Source of the DNA: Flavobacteriales bacterium UBA7443
Lineage (GTDB): Bacteria; Bacteroidota; Bacteroidia; Flavobacteriales_D; Sanyastnellaceae
DNA: 6,932 bases
Reading direction: 5' to 3'
Assembly: GCA_002477505.1 (NCBI GenBank)
Contig: DLQB01000131.1
Coordinates: 1-6,932 of the forward strand
This document shows positions 1 through 6,076 of this stretch, one piece after another. Under the pieces are notes generated by a model. That model saw nothing but the letters and a program-made list of their open reading frames with translations, was not told the DNA's origin and did no database searches. The translations under genes and the position numbers were made by a program. Numbering within the stretch: the first letter of the stretch is position 1; the number at the start of each line of letters is the position of its first letter.

Positions 1-2
1 TG

Positions 3-191
3 TACACCGATGCGGTTGATTGGTCACCTCTTGACTTTCTGGTCATGGGAGCCATGCTCATTGCCGTTGGTTGGGCAATCAACTGGACCGTTCAGCATGT
101 CCCAAATATGGCGGTCCGGCGGGTCGCGCTAGTGCTCATCATTGGATTGTTCTTGCTCCTTTGGATGGCGCTGGCTGTTGGTCTGTTTTGA
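3..191 (+). CDS. Small integral membrane protein, 3' end only
   Basis: This is the C-terminal 62 codons of a gene that begins before the window; it reads in frame from base 3 to a TGA at 189-191. The peptide starts YTDAVDWSPLDFLVMGAM and holds two hydrophobic segments, roughly residues 13-27 and 40-62. They are joined by a short polar loop containing QHVPNMAVRR, whose positive charges would favour a cytoplasmic side. The last segment is very rich in Leu, Ile, Val, Gly and Trp and runs to the end of the protein. I recall similar short WSPLDF-type two- or three-helix membrane proteins from Bacteroidota, but no function is assigned to them that I can name. The gene converges on the lipoprotein gene, with only 38 bases between the two stop codons. 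A membrane location is well supported; the function is unknown. Confidence 0.72.
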   Translation, partial: YTDAVDWSPLDFLVMGAMLIAVGWAINWTVQHVPNMAVRRVALVLIIGLFLLLWMALAVGLF

Positions 192-200
192 TGCCTCCTC

Positions 201-231
201 GTGGCTTTTGAGGTGGCTTTTGAAGTGGCTT
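201..231. repeat. 12-bp tandem repeat, about 2.6 copies
   Basis: GTGGCTTTTGAG (201-212) is followed directly by GTGGCTTTTGAA (213-224) and then a partial copy GTGGCTT (225-231). The repeat lies between two convergent genes, and its last unit runs into the stop codon (230-232) of the lipoprotein gene. A 12-bp unit changes length without changing frame. It is read directly from the sequence; it may be no more than a slippage product. Confidence 0.8.
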
Positions 232-1171
232 AATCCACCAGGTAGCGTCCGGCAGATTCCATGACCAATAAAGCGCCTGAATCTGACGTTTCGAAAAGGT
301 TTCCCCATTGGCCGAACGCAGCCACATCGCCATTAGGCCCCTGCACTTGCCATTGGCCGTGAGCGACGACCAGGTTGTTTCCCACCTCTTTAAATCCTTT
401 CATTTGAGCGGAAAGCGCACCTTCGTTCTCTTCTTGAAGCGACTTCAACACCCCTGCCCGATCCAAGGCAATCTCCGGGTTTCCGCTGACCGAACGAATG
501 CCGTCTGCACGAAACAACATTGACACTTCATCCCGTTGATTCGCGTTAAAATTGGACACGAATGCCGCAACATTGGCATCCACTTGCGCACACGCCTTTG
601 AATCGGCGCAATCCCAGTCCACTTGCATTTCTTGAACAGACCCTGCGTTTGCCACCTCATCCACCGCCTCACCCGATCGATACGCCGACTCCATAAGCAT
701 CAACAGCTCATCGCCCTCAACGCGATACGTGTTTCCCCATTTGCCTTCAATCAATGCCTCATCGGATGCGTTCATGATTTTAAAGTATCCACAACCGATG
801 ATGAGGTCTTCGGAAACAAAACGGACGTCAGTTGTGGTAATGTCCACGTGCGTGTTTTGCAGCTTTCCTCCCTCTGTGACCTCGCCAAACGAAGCGGCAA
901 TTTCTTCGCGTCCGTTGAACGCTTTTTGCGCGGCGCCAATGATTCGGATGCCGTCTTCTGTAAACGTCGCAGCGATTCCTTCCGCGTCTCCGTTTGCCCA
1001 AGCTGAACCAAACGCATCAATAAATCCACGCATTAACGTTTCGGCCCTTACGCTGCTCACATCTGTTGGCACAACGTTTGACTCTGCTTCATTGGTTGTT
1101 TCAGGAGTTGTTCCACAACCCACACCAATTATCATCAATACCAGTCCTGCAAATATCAAATTCTTCATCAT
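230..1171 (-). CDS. Putative lipoprotein with two tandem SnoaL/DUF4440-like domains
   Basis: This is a 313-residue exported protein. The N-terminus MMKNLIFAGLVLMIIGVGC is a short basic start plus hydrophobic core ending at Cys19, so a type II (lipoprotein) signal is likely, although Gly at -3 makes the lipobox atypical. A Thr/Glu-rich linker follows. Two NTF2-fold modules then occupy about residues 45-165 and 195-311. They resemble each other: TFTEDGIRIIG (69-79) matches LFRADGIRSVSG (219-230), and KWGN..LLMLMESAYR matches QWGN..LLVMESAGR at the module ends. The linker carries C188 and C194, which could pair in the periplasm. SnoaL/DUF4440 proteins include small-ligand binders, isomerases and many members of unknown role, so no reaction is claimed. 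The ATG pair at 1166-1171 was chosen because it begins a signal peptide; the frame stays open to 1465, but that would add 98 residues with no signal and overlap the divergent gene. The Shine-Dalgarno is weak (GGGAAAA). Confidence 0.82.
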   Translation of the reverse strand: MMKNLIFAGLVLMIIGVGCGTTPETTNEAESNVVPTDVSSVRAETLMRGFIDAFGSAWANGDAEGIAATFTEDGIRIIGAAQKAFNGREEIAASFGEVTEGGKLQNTHVDITTTDVRFVSEDLIIGCGYFKIMNASDEALIEGKWGNTYRVEGDELLMLMESAYRSGEAVDEVANAGSVQEMQVDWDCADSKACAQVDANVAAFVSNFNANQRDEVSMLFRADGIRSVSGNPEIALDRAGVLKSLQEENEGALSAQMKGFKEVGNNLVVAHGQWQVQGPNGDVAAFGQWGNLFETSDSGALLVMESAGRYLVD

Positions 1172-1298
1172 AGCTGTTTTCCCGAAATCTACGCCACGAA
1201 TGAATAGAAGGTGCGATTCCTTGATTTCTGCAGTACTTTGCAGTCGCGTATTTGCCGGTTCGGAATGATCGAATCTTGTTTGCATAACTTTTTTCACA
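1172..1298. other. Divergent intergenic region
   Basis: These 127 bases separate the start codons of the lipoprotein gene (-) and the secreted-protein gene (+), so both promoters should lie here or just inside the genes. I found no full TTG / TAnnTTTG pair on either strand. The nearest partial matches are TAACTTTT at 1285-1292 (+) and TAGATTTC on the - strand at 1183-1190; both sit too close to the start codons and lack a -33 TTG. A small inverted repeat, CTGCA (1228-1232) and TGCAG (1239-1243), is the only symmetric element seen. A shared operator is possible but unsupported. Confidence 0.4.
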
Positions 1299-2591
1299 AT
1301 GAAACATTTCGCCCTCTTGCTTTCGCTCGCGTTTACCCTCGGATTGAACGCGCAAATCAATCCGCCTTTCGATTTTGAAACCGAAGAAACGACACCCGTA
1401 CTGACCAACTTCGAAATGGCAGAAACCTTGGTGGTCGAAAACCCTGATGCCAGCGGCATCAACACCAGCGCTAATGTTGCTCAAATGGTTCGGTACCCTG
1501 GCGGAAATGTCTGGGCAGGGAGCATTGTCACCCTTCCGGGTTATTTGGACCTCACCGAAGTTGGCGCATTTCGCATGAAGGTGTATTCTCCAGTAGCTGG
1601 GGCCGTAATGAAACTGAAGCTCGAGGGAAATGGCGTAATTGAGTTGGATGCATTGACCACCGTAGAGAATGCTTGGGAAACCTTGGTGTGGGATTTCACT
1701 GGAATCCCTGGGGGTATTTACAACCAAGTCGCTTTTATGTTGGACTTTGGCACTGAAGGCGACGGAACGTACTTCTCCACTTTTTACTTCGACGATGTCG
1801 AACTCTATCAAAGCACTTTGGGTTTGCAACAAGTCAGTTTGCCGATTGACCATGAAGACGAGTCTGTGCACTATCAAACCACCTCGTTCGCAGGAAATTA
1901 TTCCGAATTGGTGGTCGATCCTATGGACGCCGACAACCACGTTATGAAGGTGACAAAGCACTGGCAATCTTTGAACTATTCGGGCACAACCATGAGCACA
2001 CCTGCGGGACTTGCTGTGCCCATTCCGTTCGAATCTGGTGCCACCGAGGTGAGTGTCGATGTTTGGGTTCCTACAGCAGGAGCCGCAATCCGGTTGAAGG
2101 CAGAAGAAGCTTTCCAACCAGCGAATTCAGTGGAAACACAACAGAACGTTGCTGTAGCGGGCGAGTGGACCACCATGACGTTTGATTTCTATCAAAATGT
2201 ACCCGGCACACAAAGCCTCAACTTCAGCTTCGACTACAATATCCTGTCGATTTTCTTTGACTTCGGCAACGAGGGCTACTTGTCAGGGATCCAGGATTTC
2301 TACTATGACAATGTGGTGTTCAATGGGAATTCCGCATCGATTTCCGAGGCAGAAGCCAAAGGACCTTGGCTCTATCCTAGTAGCGTCTCCTTAGGTAGTT
2401 TCCTAAACGTTGCTGCCAATGCCAGCAGCTTTGAACGGTTTCGAATCTTCAGCACCTCAGGTCAGGTCGTTCACGACACCTGGATCCGTGGAAACACCCG
2501 TATCGGCCTTTCCGGGCTTACGTCAGGGGTATACATCTGCCAGCTTGGGAATGACCGTCGCGTGACCCAAAAAATCACGATCGCTCAGTAG
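1299..2591 (+). CDS. T9SS-secreted protein with two carbohydrate-binding-like beta-sandwich modules
   Basis: This is a 430-residue secreted protein. Residues 1-18 (MKHFALLLSLAFTLGLNA) form a signal peptide with a likely cut before Q19. Module 1 (about 20-172) and module 2 (about 178-343) share one plan: a PIDHEDE/PPFDFETE-type start, then VYSPVAGAVMKLKLEG or VWVPTAGAAIRLKAEE, then ENAWETLVWDFTG or AGEWTTMTFDFYQ, then LDFG...FYFDDVEL or FDFG...FYYDNVVF. This beta-strand pattern resembles the non-catalytic, carbohydrate-binding-like repeats found beside glycoside hydrolases and adhesins in Bacteroidota. Residues 358-430 are a type IX secretion sorting domain: LYPSSV in place of the usual LYPNPV, FRIFSTSGQVV, IGLSGLTSGVYICQL and a basic final strand. 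The protein should cross the outer membrane through T9SS and be released or anchored on the surface. No catalytic domain is visible, so binding or adhesion is inferred. No Shine-Dalgarno precedes the ATG, which is usual in this phylum. Confidence 0.87.
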   Translation: MKHFALLLSLAFTLGLNAQINPPFDFETEETTPVLTNFEMAETLVVENPDASGINTSANVAQMVRYPGGNVWAGSIVTLPGYLDLTEVGAFRMKVYSPVAGAVMKLKLEGNGVIELDALTTVENAWETLVWDFTGIPGGIYNQVAFMLDFGTEGDGTYFSTFYFDDVELYQSTLGLQQVSLPIDHEDESVHYQTTSFAGNYSELVVDPMDADNHVMKVTKHWQSLNYSGTTMSTPAGLAVPIPFESGATEVSVDVWVPTAGAAIRLKAEEAFQPANSVETQQNVAVAGEWTTMTFDFYQNVPGTQSLNFSFDYNILSIFFDFGNEGYLSGIQDFYYDNVVFNGNSASISEAEAKGPWLYPSSVSLGSFLNVAANASSFERFRIFSTSGQVVHDTWIRGNTRIGLSGLTSGVYICQLGNDRRVTQKITIAQ

Positions 2592-2647
2592 CATCAACCT
2601 TTCATTGAGCCAAGTCGCCGGATAGATCAATAAAAGCGCCGACCAAT

Positions 2648-2671
2648 GCCCGCGATGCCTCATCGTTGGGC
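2648..2671. other. Weak hairpin between convergent genes
   Basis: GCCC-g-CGATG, a 3-base loop cct, then CATCG-tt-GGGC can form 9 base pairs with a small internal loop. It sits between the ends of the T9SS-protein gene (stop at 2591) and the reductase gene (stop at 2681-2683), where a shared terminator would be expected. No T-run follows on either strand, so it does not look like a standard intrinsic terminator. Confidence 0.3.
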
Positions 2672-2680
2672 TTGGGTTCA

Positions 2681-3544
2681 TTAGGGGACTTTATGCCCCC
2701 AACTCGCTTCGGTCAACGCAAACCAATCTTCTGTTTCGAGTTCAATTTTGTGGGCCTTAGCCATCGCTTGAATTCGGTCCACGCGGGTTGTTCCTACCAC
2801 AGGGATTATCCCCGCGGGATGCCGAAAAAGCCAAGCCAGTAAAAGGCATTCAACCGTGCATGAATATTTCTCAAGCATGCGATGGATGACCGGCTCCAAT
2901 CGATCTTGAACCGCTCCCGGTTCTTTGAAAAAACCACCTAAAGGTGACCACGCCATGGTTCCAATGCTGTGGGATTGATGGAAGTCTAGTGTTCCGTCCA
3001 ACATCGGCGTTGTGTGGGTTAAGGAGCACTCGATTTGATTCCAATGCGGGGTTCCCTCGGTTCCGATCAAGGCCAATTGGGATGGCGTGAAATTGGAAAC
3101 GCCCCATTCTTTTATTTTCCCTTGGCCTCGAAGTTTTTCAAGCACAGGAACCGCAACGCGTGGATCCAAAAGTGGGCTTGGGCGATGAAGCAAAAAGACG
3201 TCGATGTAATCGGTTTGGAGCTTGCGTAGGCTCTTCTCTAAAGCGTTTTCTATGTACTCCGCTGAATAATCATAATGCTTCACCGAGTGCGTCGCTCCTT
3301 CGGACGGATAACGGATGCCGCATTTTGAAACAAACACAACTTGCTCCCGGGATACCCCTGATGCAGCGAATCCATCTCCAAAGTCCTGTTCCGTCGTGTA
3401 TCCGCCATAAATGTCTGCGTGATCAAACGCGTAAACCCCCGCTTCCAACGAGGCTTCTATGGTTTGTGCAATTTGCTGGGTCGTCATTTTGGCGCCCCAG
3501 ACTCCCCAGTTCATGGTGCCCGCAATAATCGTTGATGGATGCAT
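2681..3544 (-). CDS. Aldo/keto reductase, YdhF type
   Basis: This is a cytoplasmic NAD(P)H-dependent oxidoreductase of the aldo/keto reductase superfamily, reducing aldehydes or ketones to alcohols; its natural substrate cannot be told from sequence. With this start it has 287 residues. The usual tetrad is present: Asp41 and Tyr46 in FDHADIYGGY, Lys74 in VSKCG, and His120 in FLLHRPSPLLDPR. GVSNFTPSQ, MAWSPLGG, a late PVVGTTRVDRI cofactor-binding stretch and the terminal WGHKVP closely match E. coli YdhF and its relatives. The frame also allows an ATG at 3577 (298 residues). I prefer 3544 because the start MHPSTIIAGTMNWGVWG has the short lead-in I recall for Bacteroidota homologues, and because the 11 extra codons are encoded by the katG terminator hairpin and its T-run. 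Against this, AGGGGG lies well placed before 3577. The gene follows katG on the same strand. Family call firm, start uncertain. Confidence 0.93.
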   Translation of the reverse strand: MHPSTIIAGTMNWGVWGAKMTTQQIAQTIEASLEAGVYAFDHADIYGGYTTEQDFGDGFAASGVSREQVVFVSKCGIRYPSEGATHSVKHYDYSAEYIENALEKSLRKLQTDYIDVFLLHRPSPLLDPRVAVPVLEKLRGQGKIKEWGVSNFTPSQLALIGTEGTPHWNQIECSLTHTTPMLDGTLDFHQSHSIGTMAWSPLGGFFKEPGAVQDRLEPVIHRMLEKYSCTVECLLLAWLFRHPAGIIPVVGTTRVDRIQAMAKAHKIELETEDWFALTEASWGHKVP

Positions 3545-3557
3545 TGGATTGGGTGAT

Positions 3558-3593
3558 TCAAAAAAAGGGAGCCGCATTGGCCCCCTTTTATAT
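3558..3593 (-). terminator. Intrinsic terminator of katG
   Basis: On the - strand, AAAAGGGGGCC, a 5-base loop AATGC and GGCTCCCTTTT form an 11-pair stem with one mismatch, running straight into seven T. It starts 16 bases after the katG stop, the right place to end the katG transcript. The arms are at 3583-3593 and 3567-3577. A run of A on the other side also makes it capable of acting on + strand transcripts. The hairpin contains the alternative ATG (3577) of the downstream reductase, with its possible Shine-Dalgarno in the stem. Confidence 0.8.
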
Positions 3594-3608
3594 TCTGTGT
3601 CTTCTGTC

Positions 3609-5837
3609 TTACGCGCGATCCAGGTCCATCACCTTCGCCCAAGCTTGAACGAAATCGTTCACAAATCGCTCTTCCCCGTCGGCACATCCATAGACCTCAG
3701 CAATGGCGCGCAATTCTGAATTGGATCCAAAAATCAGGTCCGTTCGCGATGCAGTCCATTTCGTTTCTCCCGTGGTCCGGTCCGAACCCGCGAACCCTTC
3801 AGAAACAGGATCAATCGCTTTCCACGTGGTCTTCATGTCGAGTAAGTTCACAAAGAAGTCGTTGGTGAGTTCACCCGGACGATTCGTGAAGACACCGTGC
3901 ATGGAGCCGTCATAGTTTGTTCCAATCACTCGCATTCCGCCAATCAAGGCGGTCATTTCCGGCGCGGTCAACGTCATCAATTGCGCTTTATCGATCAGCA
4001 TTTCTTCCGTTGATGCAGTGGCACTCCCCTTTTTATAGTTTCGAAATCCATCGGCTCGCGGCTCAAGCACAGCAAACGAATCGATGTCTGTTTGGGCGTC
4101 CGTCGCGTCACCACGCCCTGGCGTGAAAGGAACCGATACGGCGTGGCCAGCATTCGCTGCCGCCTTTTCAACGCCTGCGCAACCCGCTAGAACGATGAGG
4201 TCAGCCATTGAAACGTGAGCGCCGCCTGCCGCGTTGAACTCTTTTTGGATGCTTTCCAAGGTGTCGAGGACTTGACCCAATTGAGTTGGGTTGTTCACCT
4301 CCCAGTAACGCTGAGGAGCAAGTCGAATTCGACCACCGTTCGCCCCCCCTCGTTTGTCGCTTCCGCGGTACGTGGATGCTGAGGCCCATGCCGTAGAAAC
4401 AACTTGAGAGACCGTCAAACCCGACGCCATGACCTTCTCCTTCAAAGAAGTCACGTCACCCGCGCTCAGCGCACCGCCTGTTGGAGCGGGTACAGGATCT
4501 TGCCAAATCAATTCTTCCGAGGGAACCTCTGGACCGAGGTACCGCTCAATCGGACCCATGTCGCGGTGAGTGAGTTTAAACCACGCTCGTCCGAATGCAT
4601 CTGCAAACTCCTCTGGGTTCTCGTGAAATCGTTTCGAAATAACTGCGTACTTCGGATCCATTCGCAACGCCAAGTCCGTTGTTAACATGATCGGTGTGTG
4701 GCTCTTTGATGGGTCGTGTGCGTCGGGCACGCTTCCCGCTCCACCGCCATTCTTAGGCTTCCACTGCTGCGCTCCAGCAGGGCTCTTTGTAAGCTCCCAC
4801 TCAAAACCGAACAGGTTCTCAAAGTAGTTGTTGCTCCATTGGATTGGGGTGGTGGTCCAAGCGCCTTCTAGTCCACTGGTAATTGCGTCGCCCCCTGCTC
4901 CTGTACCAAATGTGTTTTTCCATCCCATGCTTTGCTCCTCAATTCCTGCGCCTGCTGGCTCCGAACCTACATGCTTTTCAGGATCAGCAGCGCCGTGTGT
5001 TTTTCCGAACGTGTGTCCGCCGGCAATCAAGGCCACCGTTTCCTCGTCGTTCATCGCCATTCGACCAAATGTTTCGCGAATGTCACGTGCCGAAGCGAGT
5101 GGGTCAGGATTGCCGTTTGGACCTTCTGGATTGACATAAATCAAACCCATCTGCACCGCAGCAAGAGGGTTTTCAAGGTCTCGATCGCCGGTATACCGGT
5201 TATCTGCCAACCACTCTCCTTCGGAGCCCCAGTAAATATCTTCTTCTGGTTCCCAAACGTCCGGACGTCCGCCCCCAAAACCAAAGGTTTTGAATCCCAT
5301 TGTTTCCAACGCACAGTTTCCTGCCAAAATCATCAAGTCAGCCCAAGAAATTTTCCTGCCATACTTCTGTTTGATCGGCCACAAGAGAAGGCGTGCCTTG
5401 TCCAGGTTGGCGTTATCTGGCCAGCTGTTTAATGGAGCAAAACGCTGCATTCCGGATCCACCGCCACCCCGTCCGTCCGCAATCCGGTACGTTCCGGCGC
5501 TGTGCCACGCCATGCGAATGAAAAAAGGACCGTAGTGTCCGTAATCTGCTGGCCACCAATCCTGTGAATCCGTCATCAACCGATTGATGTCCGTTTTCAA
5601 AGAAGCGTAATCCAATGATTCGAATTCCTTTTTGTAATCGAAGTCTTCGCCCATCGGGTTCGATAGCTCCGAGTTTTGTCGTAAAATACTAAGGTTGAGT
5701 TGGTTGGGCCACCAATCTGTGTTGCGCGTTCCTCCGCCAGCGCTCTGCTTCAGTGCACCTCCCAAAAAAGGACACTTGCTTTCGCTGTTCACGTTGTACG
5801 TGTTTTTTGCATTTGTGTGCGGGGTTTCGTTGCTCAT
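3609..5837 (-). CDS. katG: Catalase-peroxidase (hydroperoxidase I)
   Basis: This 742-residue haem enzyme breaks down hydrogen peroxide by catalase and broad peroxidase reactions; with no signal peptide it should act in the cytoplasm. The length is normal for full-size KatG and the reading frame is intact. The N-terminal domain has the distal triad Arg108, Trp111 and His112 in FFIRMAWHSAGTYR. Trp111, Tyr234 (GLIYVNPEGP) and Met260 (ETFGRM) have the spacing of the Trp-Tyr-Met crosslink needed for catalase activity. The proximal haem ligand is His275 (AGGHTFGKTHGA), with Trp327 and Asp388 as its partners, and Arg425 (LTHRDMGP) matches the mobile arginine. The serine of the isoniazid site of M. 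tuberculosis corresponds to Ser321. Residues from about 450 form the duplicated C-terminal peroxidase-like domain that carries no haem. AGGA lies about 4 bases before the ATG. A promoter-like pair lies upstream and a terminator follows. No regulator gene such as oxyR or perR is adjacent. Confidence 0.98.
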   Translation of the reverse strand: MSNETPHTNAKNTYNVNSESKCPFLGGALKQSAGGGTRNTDWWPNQLNLSILRQNSELSNPMGEDFDYKKEFESLDYASLKTDINRLMTDSQDWWPADYGHYGPFFIRMAWHSAGTYRIADGRGGGGSGMQRFAPLNSWPDNANLDKARLLLWPIKQKYGRKISWADLMILAGNCALETMGFKTFGFGGGRPDVWEPEEDIYWGSEGEWLADNRYTGDRDLENPLAAVQMGLIYVNPEGPNGNPDPLASARDIRETFGRMAMNDEETVALIAGGHTFGKTHGAADPEKHVGSEPAGAGIEEQSMGWKNTFGTGAGGDAITSGLEGAWTTTPIQWSNNYFENLFGFEWELTKSPAGAQQWKPKNGGGAGSVPDAHDPSKSHTPIMLTTDLALRMDPKYAVISKRFHENPEEFADAFGRAWFKLTHRDMGPIERYLGPEVPSEELIWQDPVPAPTGGALSAGDVTSLKEKVMASGLTVSQVVSTAWASASTYRGSDKRGGANGGRIRLAPQRYWEVNNPTQLGQVLDTLESIQKEFNAAGGAHVSMADLIVLAGCAGVEKAAANAGHAVSVPFTPGRGDATDAQTDIDSFAVLEPRADGFRNYKKGSATASTEEMLIDKAQLMTLTAPEMTALIGGMRVIGTNYDGSMHGVFTNRPGELTNDFFVNLLDMKTTWKAIDPVSEGFAGSDRTTGETKWTASRTDLIFGSNSELRAIAEVYGCADGEERFVNDFVQAWAKVMDLDRA

Positions 5838-5868
5838 TATCCTGTGATTTTTTATTCTGTTTACATTC

Positions 5869-5880
5869 CAACACGTGCTG
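5869..5880. promoter_or_regulatory. Imperfect palindrome in the katG leader
   Basis: CAACACGTGCTG is a 12-base palindrome around CACGTG with one mismatched pair. It lies about 8 to 20 bases downstream of the inferred katG start point, where a repressor could block transcription. It does not look like a known PerR or OxyR box, so any operator role is speculative. Confidence 0.25.
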
Positions 5881-5893
5881 TCTCGGCACTTCT

Positions 5894-5925
5894 CAAAATT
5901 ACGCTTTCAGCGGCTATTTATTCAA
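5894..5925 (-). promoter_or_regulatory. Probable Bacteroidetes-type promoter of katG
   Basis: On the - strand, TTG (5925-5923) is followed after 21 bases by TAATTTTG (5901-5894), a full match to the Bacteroidetes -7 element TAnnTTTG with its -33 TTG. Transcription would begin near 5887-5890, leaving a leader of about 50 bases before the katG ATG at 5837. The position is right for katG and the spacing is in the accepted range. This rests on pattern matching alone. Confidence 0.55.
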
Positions 5926-6019
5926 GCTTTTTATGCCCTTCAAAATGTCAGTCACCCAGCGATTTCAAAGGCTCAATATCGGGTTTATTCAATCGTCGAG
6001 CGTATCTTTCTTTGAAACA

Positions 6020-6049
6020 AAAAGAGCGCCGGTTGATCGGCGCTCTTTT
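6020..6049 (-). terminator. Strong intrinsic terminator of the two-component operon
   Basis: AAAAGAGCGCCG (6020-6031) and CGGCGCTCTTTT (6038-6049) pair perfectly over 12 bases around a 6-base loop. On the - strand the stem ends in TTTTT, and it begins 27 bases after the stop codon of the response regulator gene. It should end the kinase-regulator transcript and shield the katG promoter from read-through. The symmetric A and T tracts would also work for + strand transcription. Confidence 0.88.
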
Positions 6050-6076
6050 CAATGTTTCGTGATTCTTTCCGCCGAC

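Larger units (their letters stand above)
5838..6076. other. Intergenic region between katG and the response regulator
   Basis: These 239 bases hold the operon terminator and the katG promoter described separately. A 9-base direct repeat, TTGAATAAA on the - strand, occurs at 5984-5992 and 5917-5925; the second copy supplies the -33 TTG. I see no small protein gene with a sensible start and composition. Confidence 0.5.

Noticed and set aside
1228..1243. CTGCA...TGCAG inverted repeat as an operator for the divergent pair
   Set aside because: The arms are only 5 bases, and the site is far from any recognisable promoter element; chance is likely.
729..1268. Open frame of 179 codons on the + strand opposite the lipoprotein gene
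   Set aside because: The peptide is a Ser/Pro-rich mirror of the real coding strand, with no signal or domain.
1172..1465. N-terminal extension of the lipoprotein frame by 98 codons
   Set aside because: It has no signal-like or domain-like sequence, overlaps the start of the divergent secreted-protein gene, and would bury the clear signal peptide inside the protein.
1101..2117. Open frame of 338 codons on the - strand antisense to the T9SS-protein gene
   Set aside because: It has odd Cys/His/Arg-rich composition and no recognisable domain, and lies opposite a gene with clear signal peptide, repeats and sorting domain; it is a shadow frame.
2648..2671. Hairpin as a bidirectional terminator
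   Set aside because: The stem is interrupted and no T-run follows on either strand; kept only as a weak structural note.
4932..5432. Open frame of 166 codons on the + strand opposite katG, and several shorter ones
   Set aside because: They lie entirely inside an intact, well-conserved catalase-peroxidase gene and show no plausible protein features.
3609..5837. Possible frameshift or loss of active-site residues in katG
   Set aside because: The frame is intact over 742 codons, and distal triad, crosslink residues, proximal His and mobile Arg are all present at the expected spacing.
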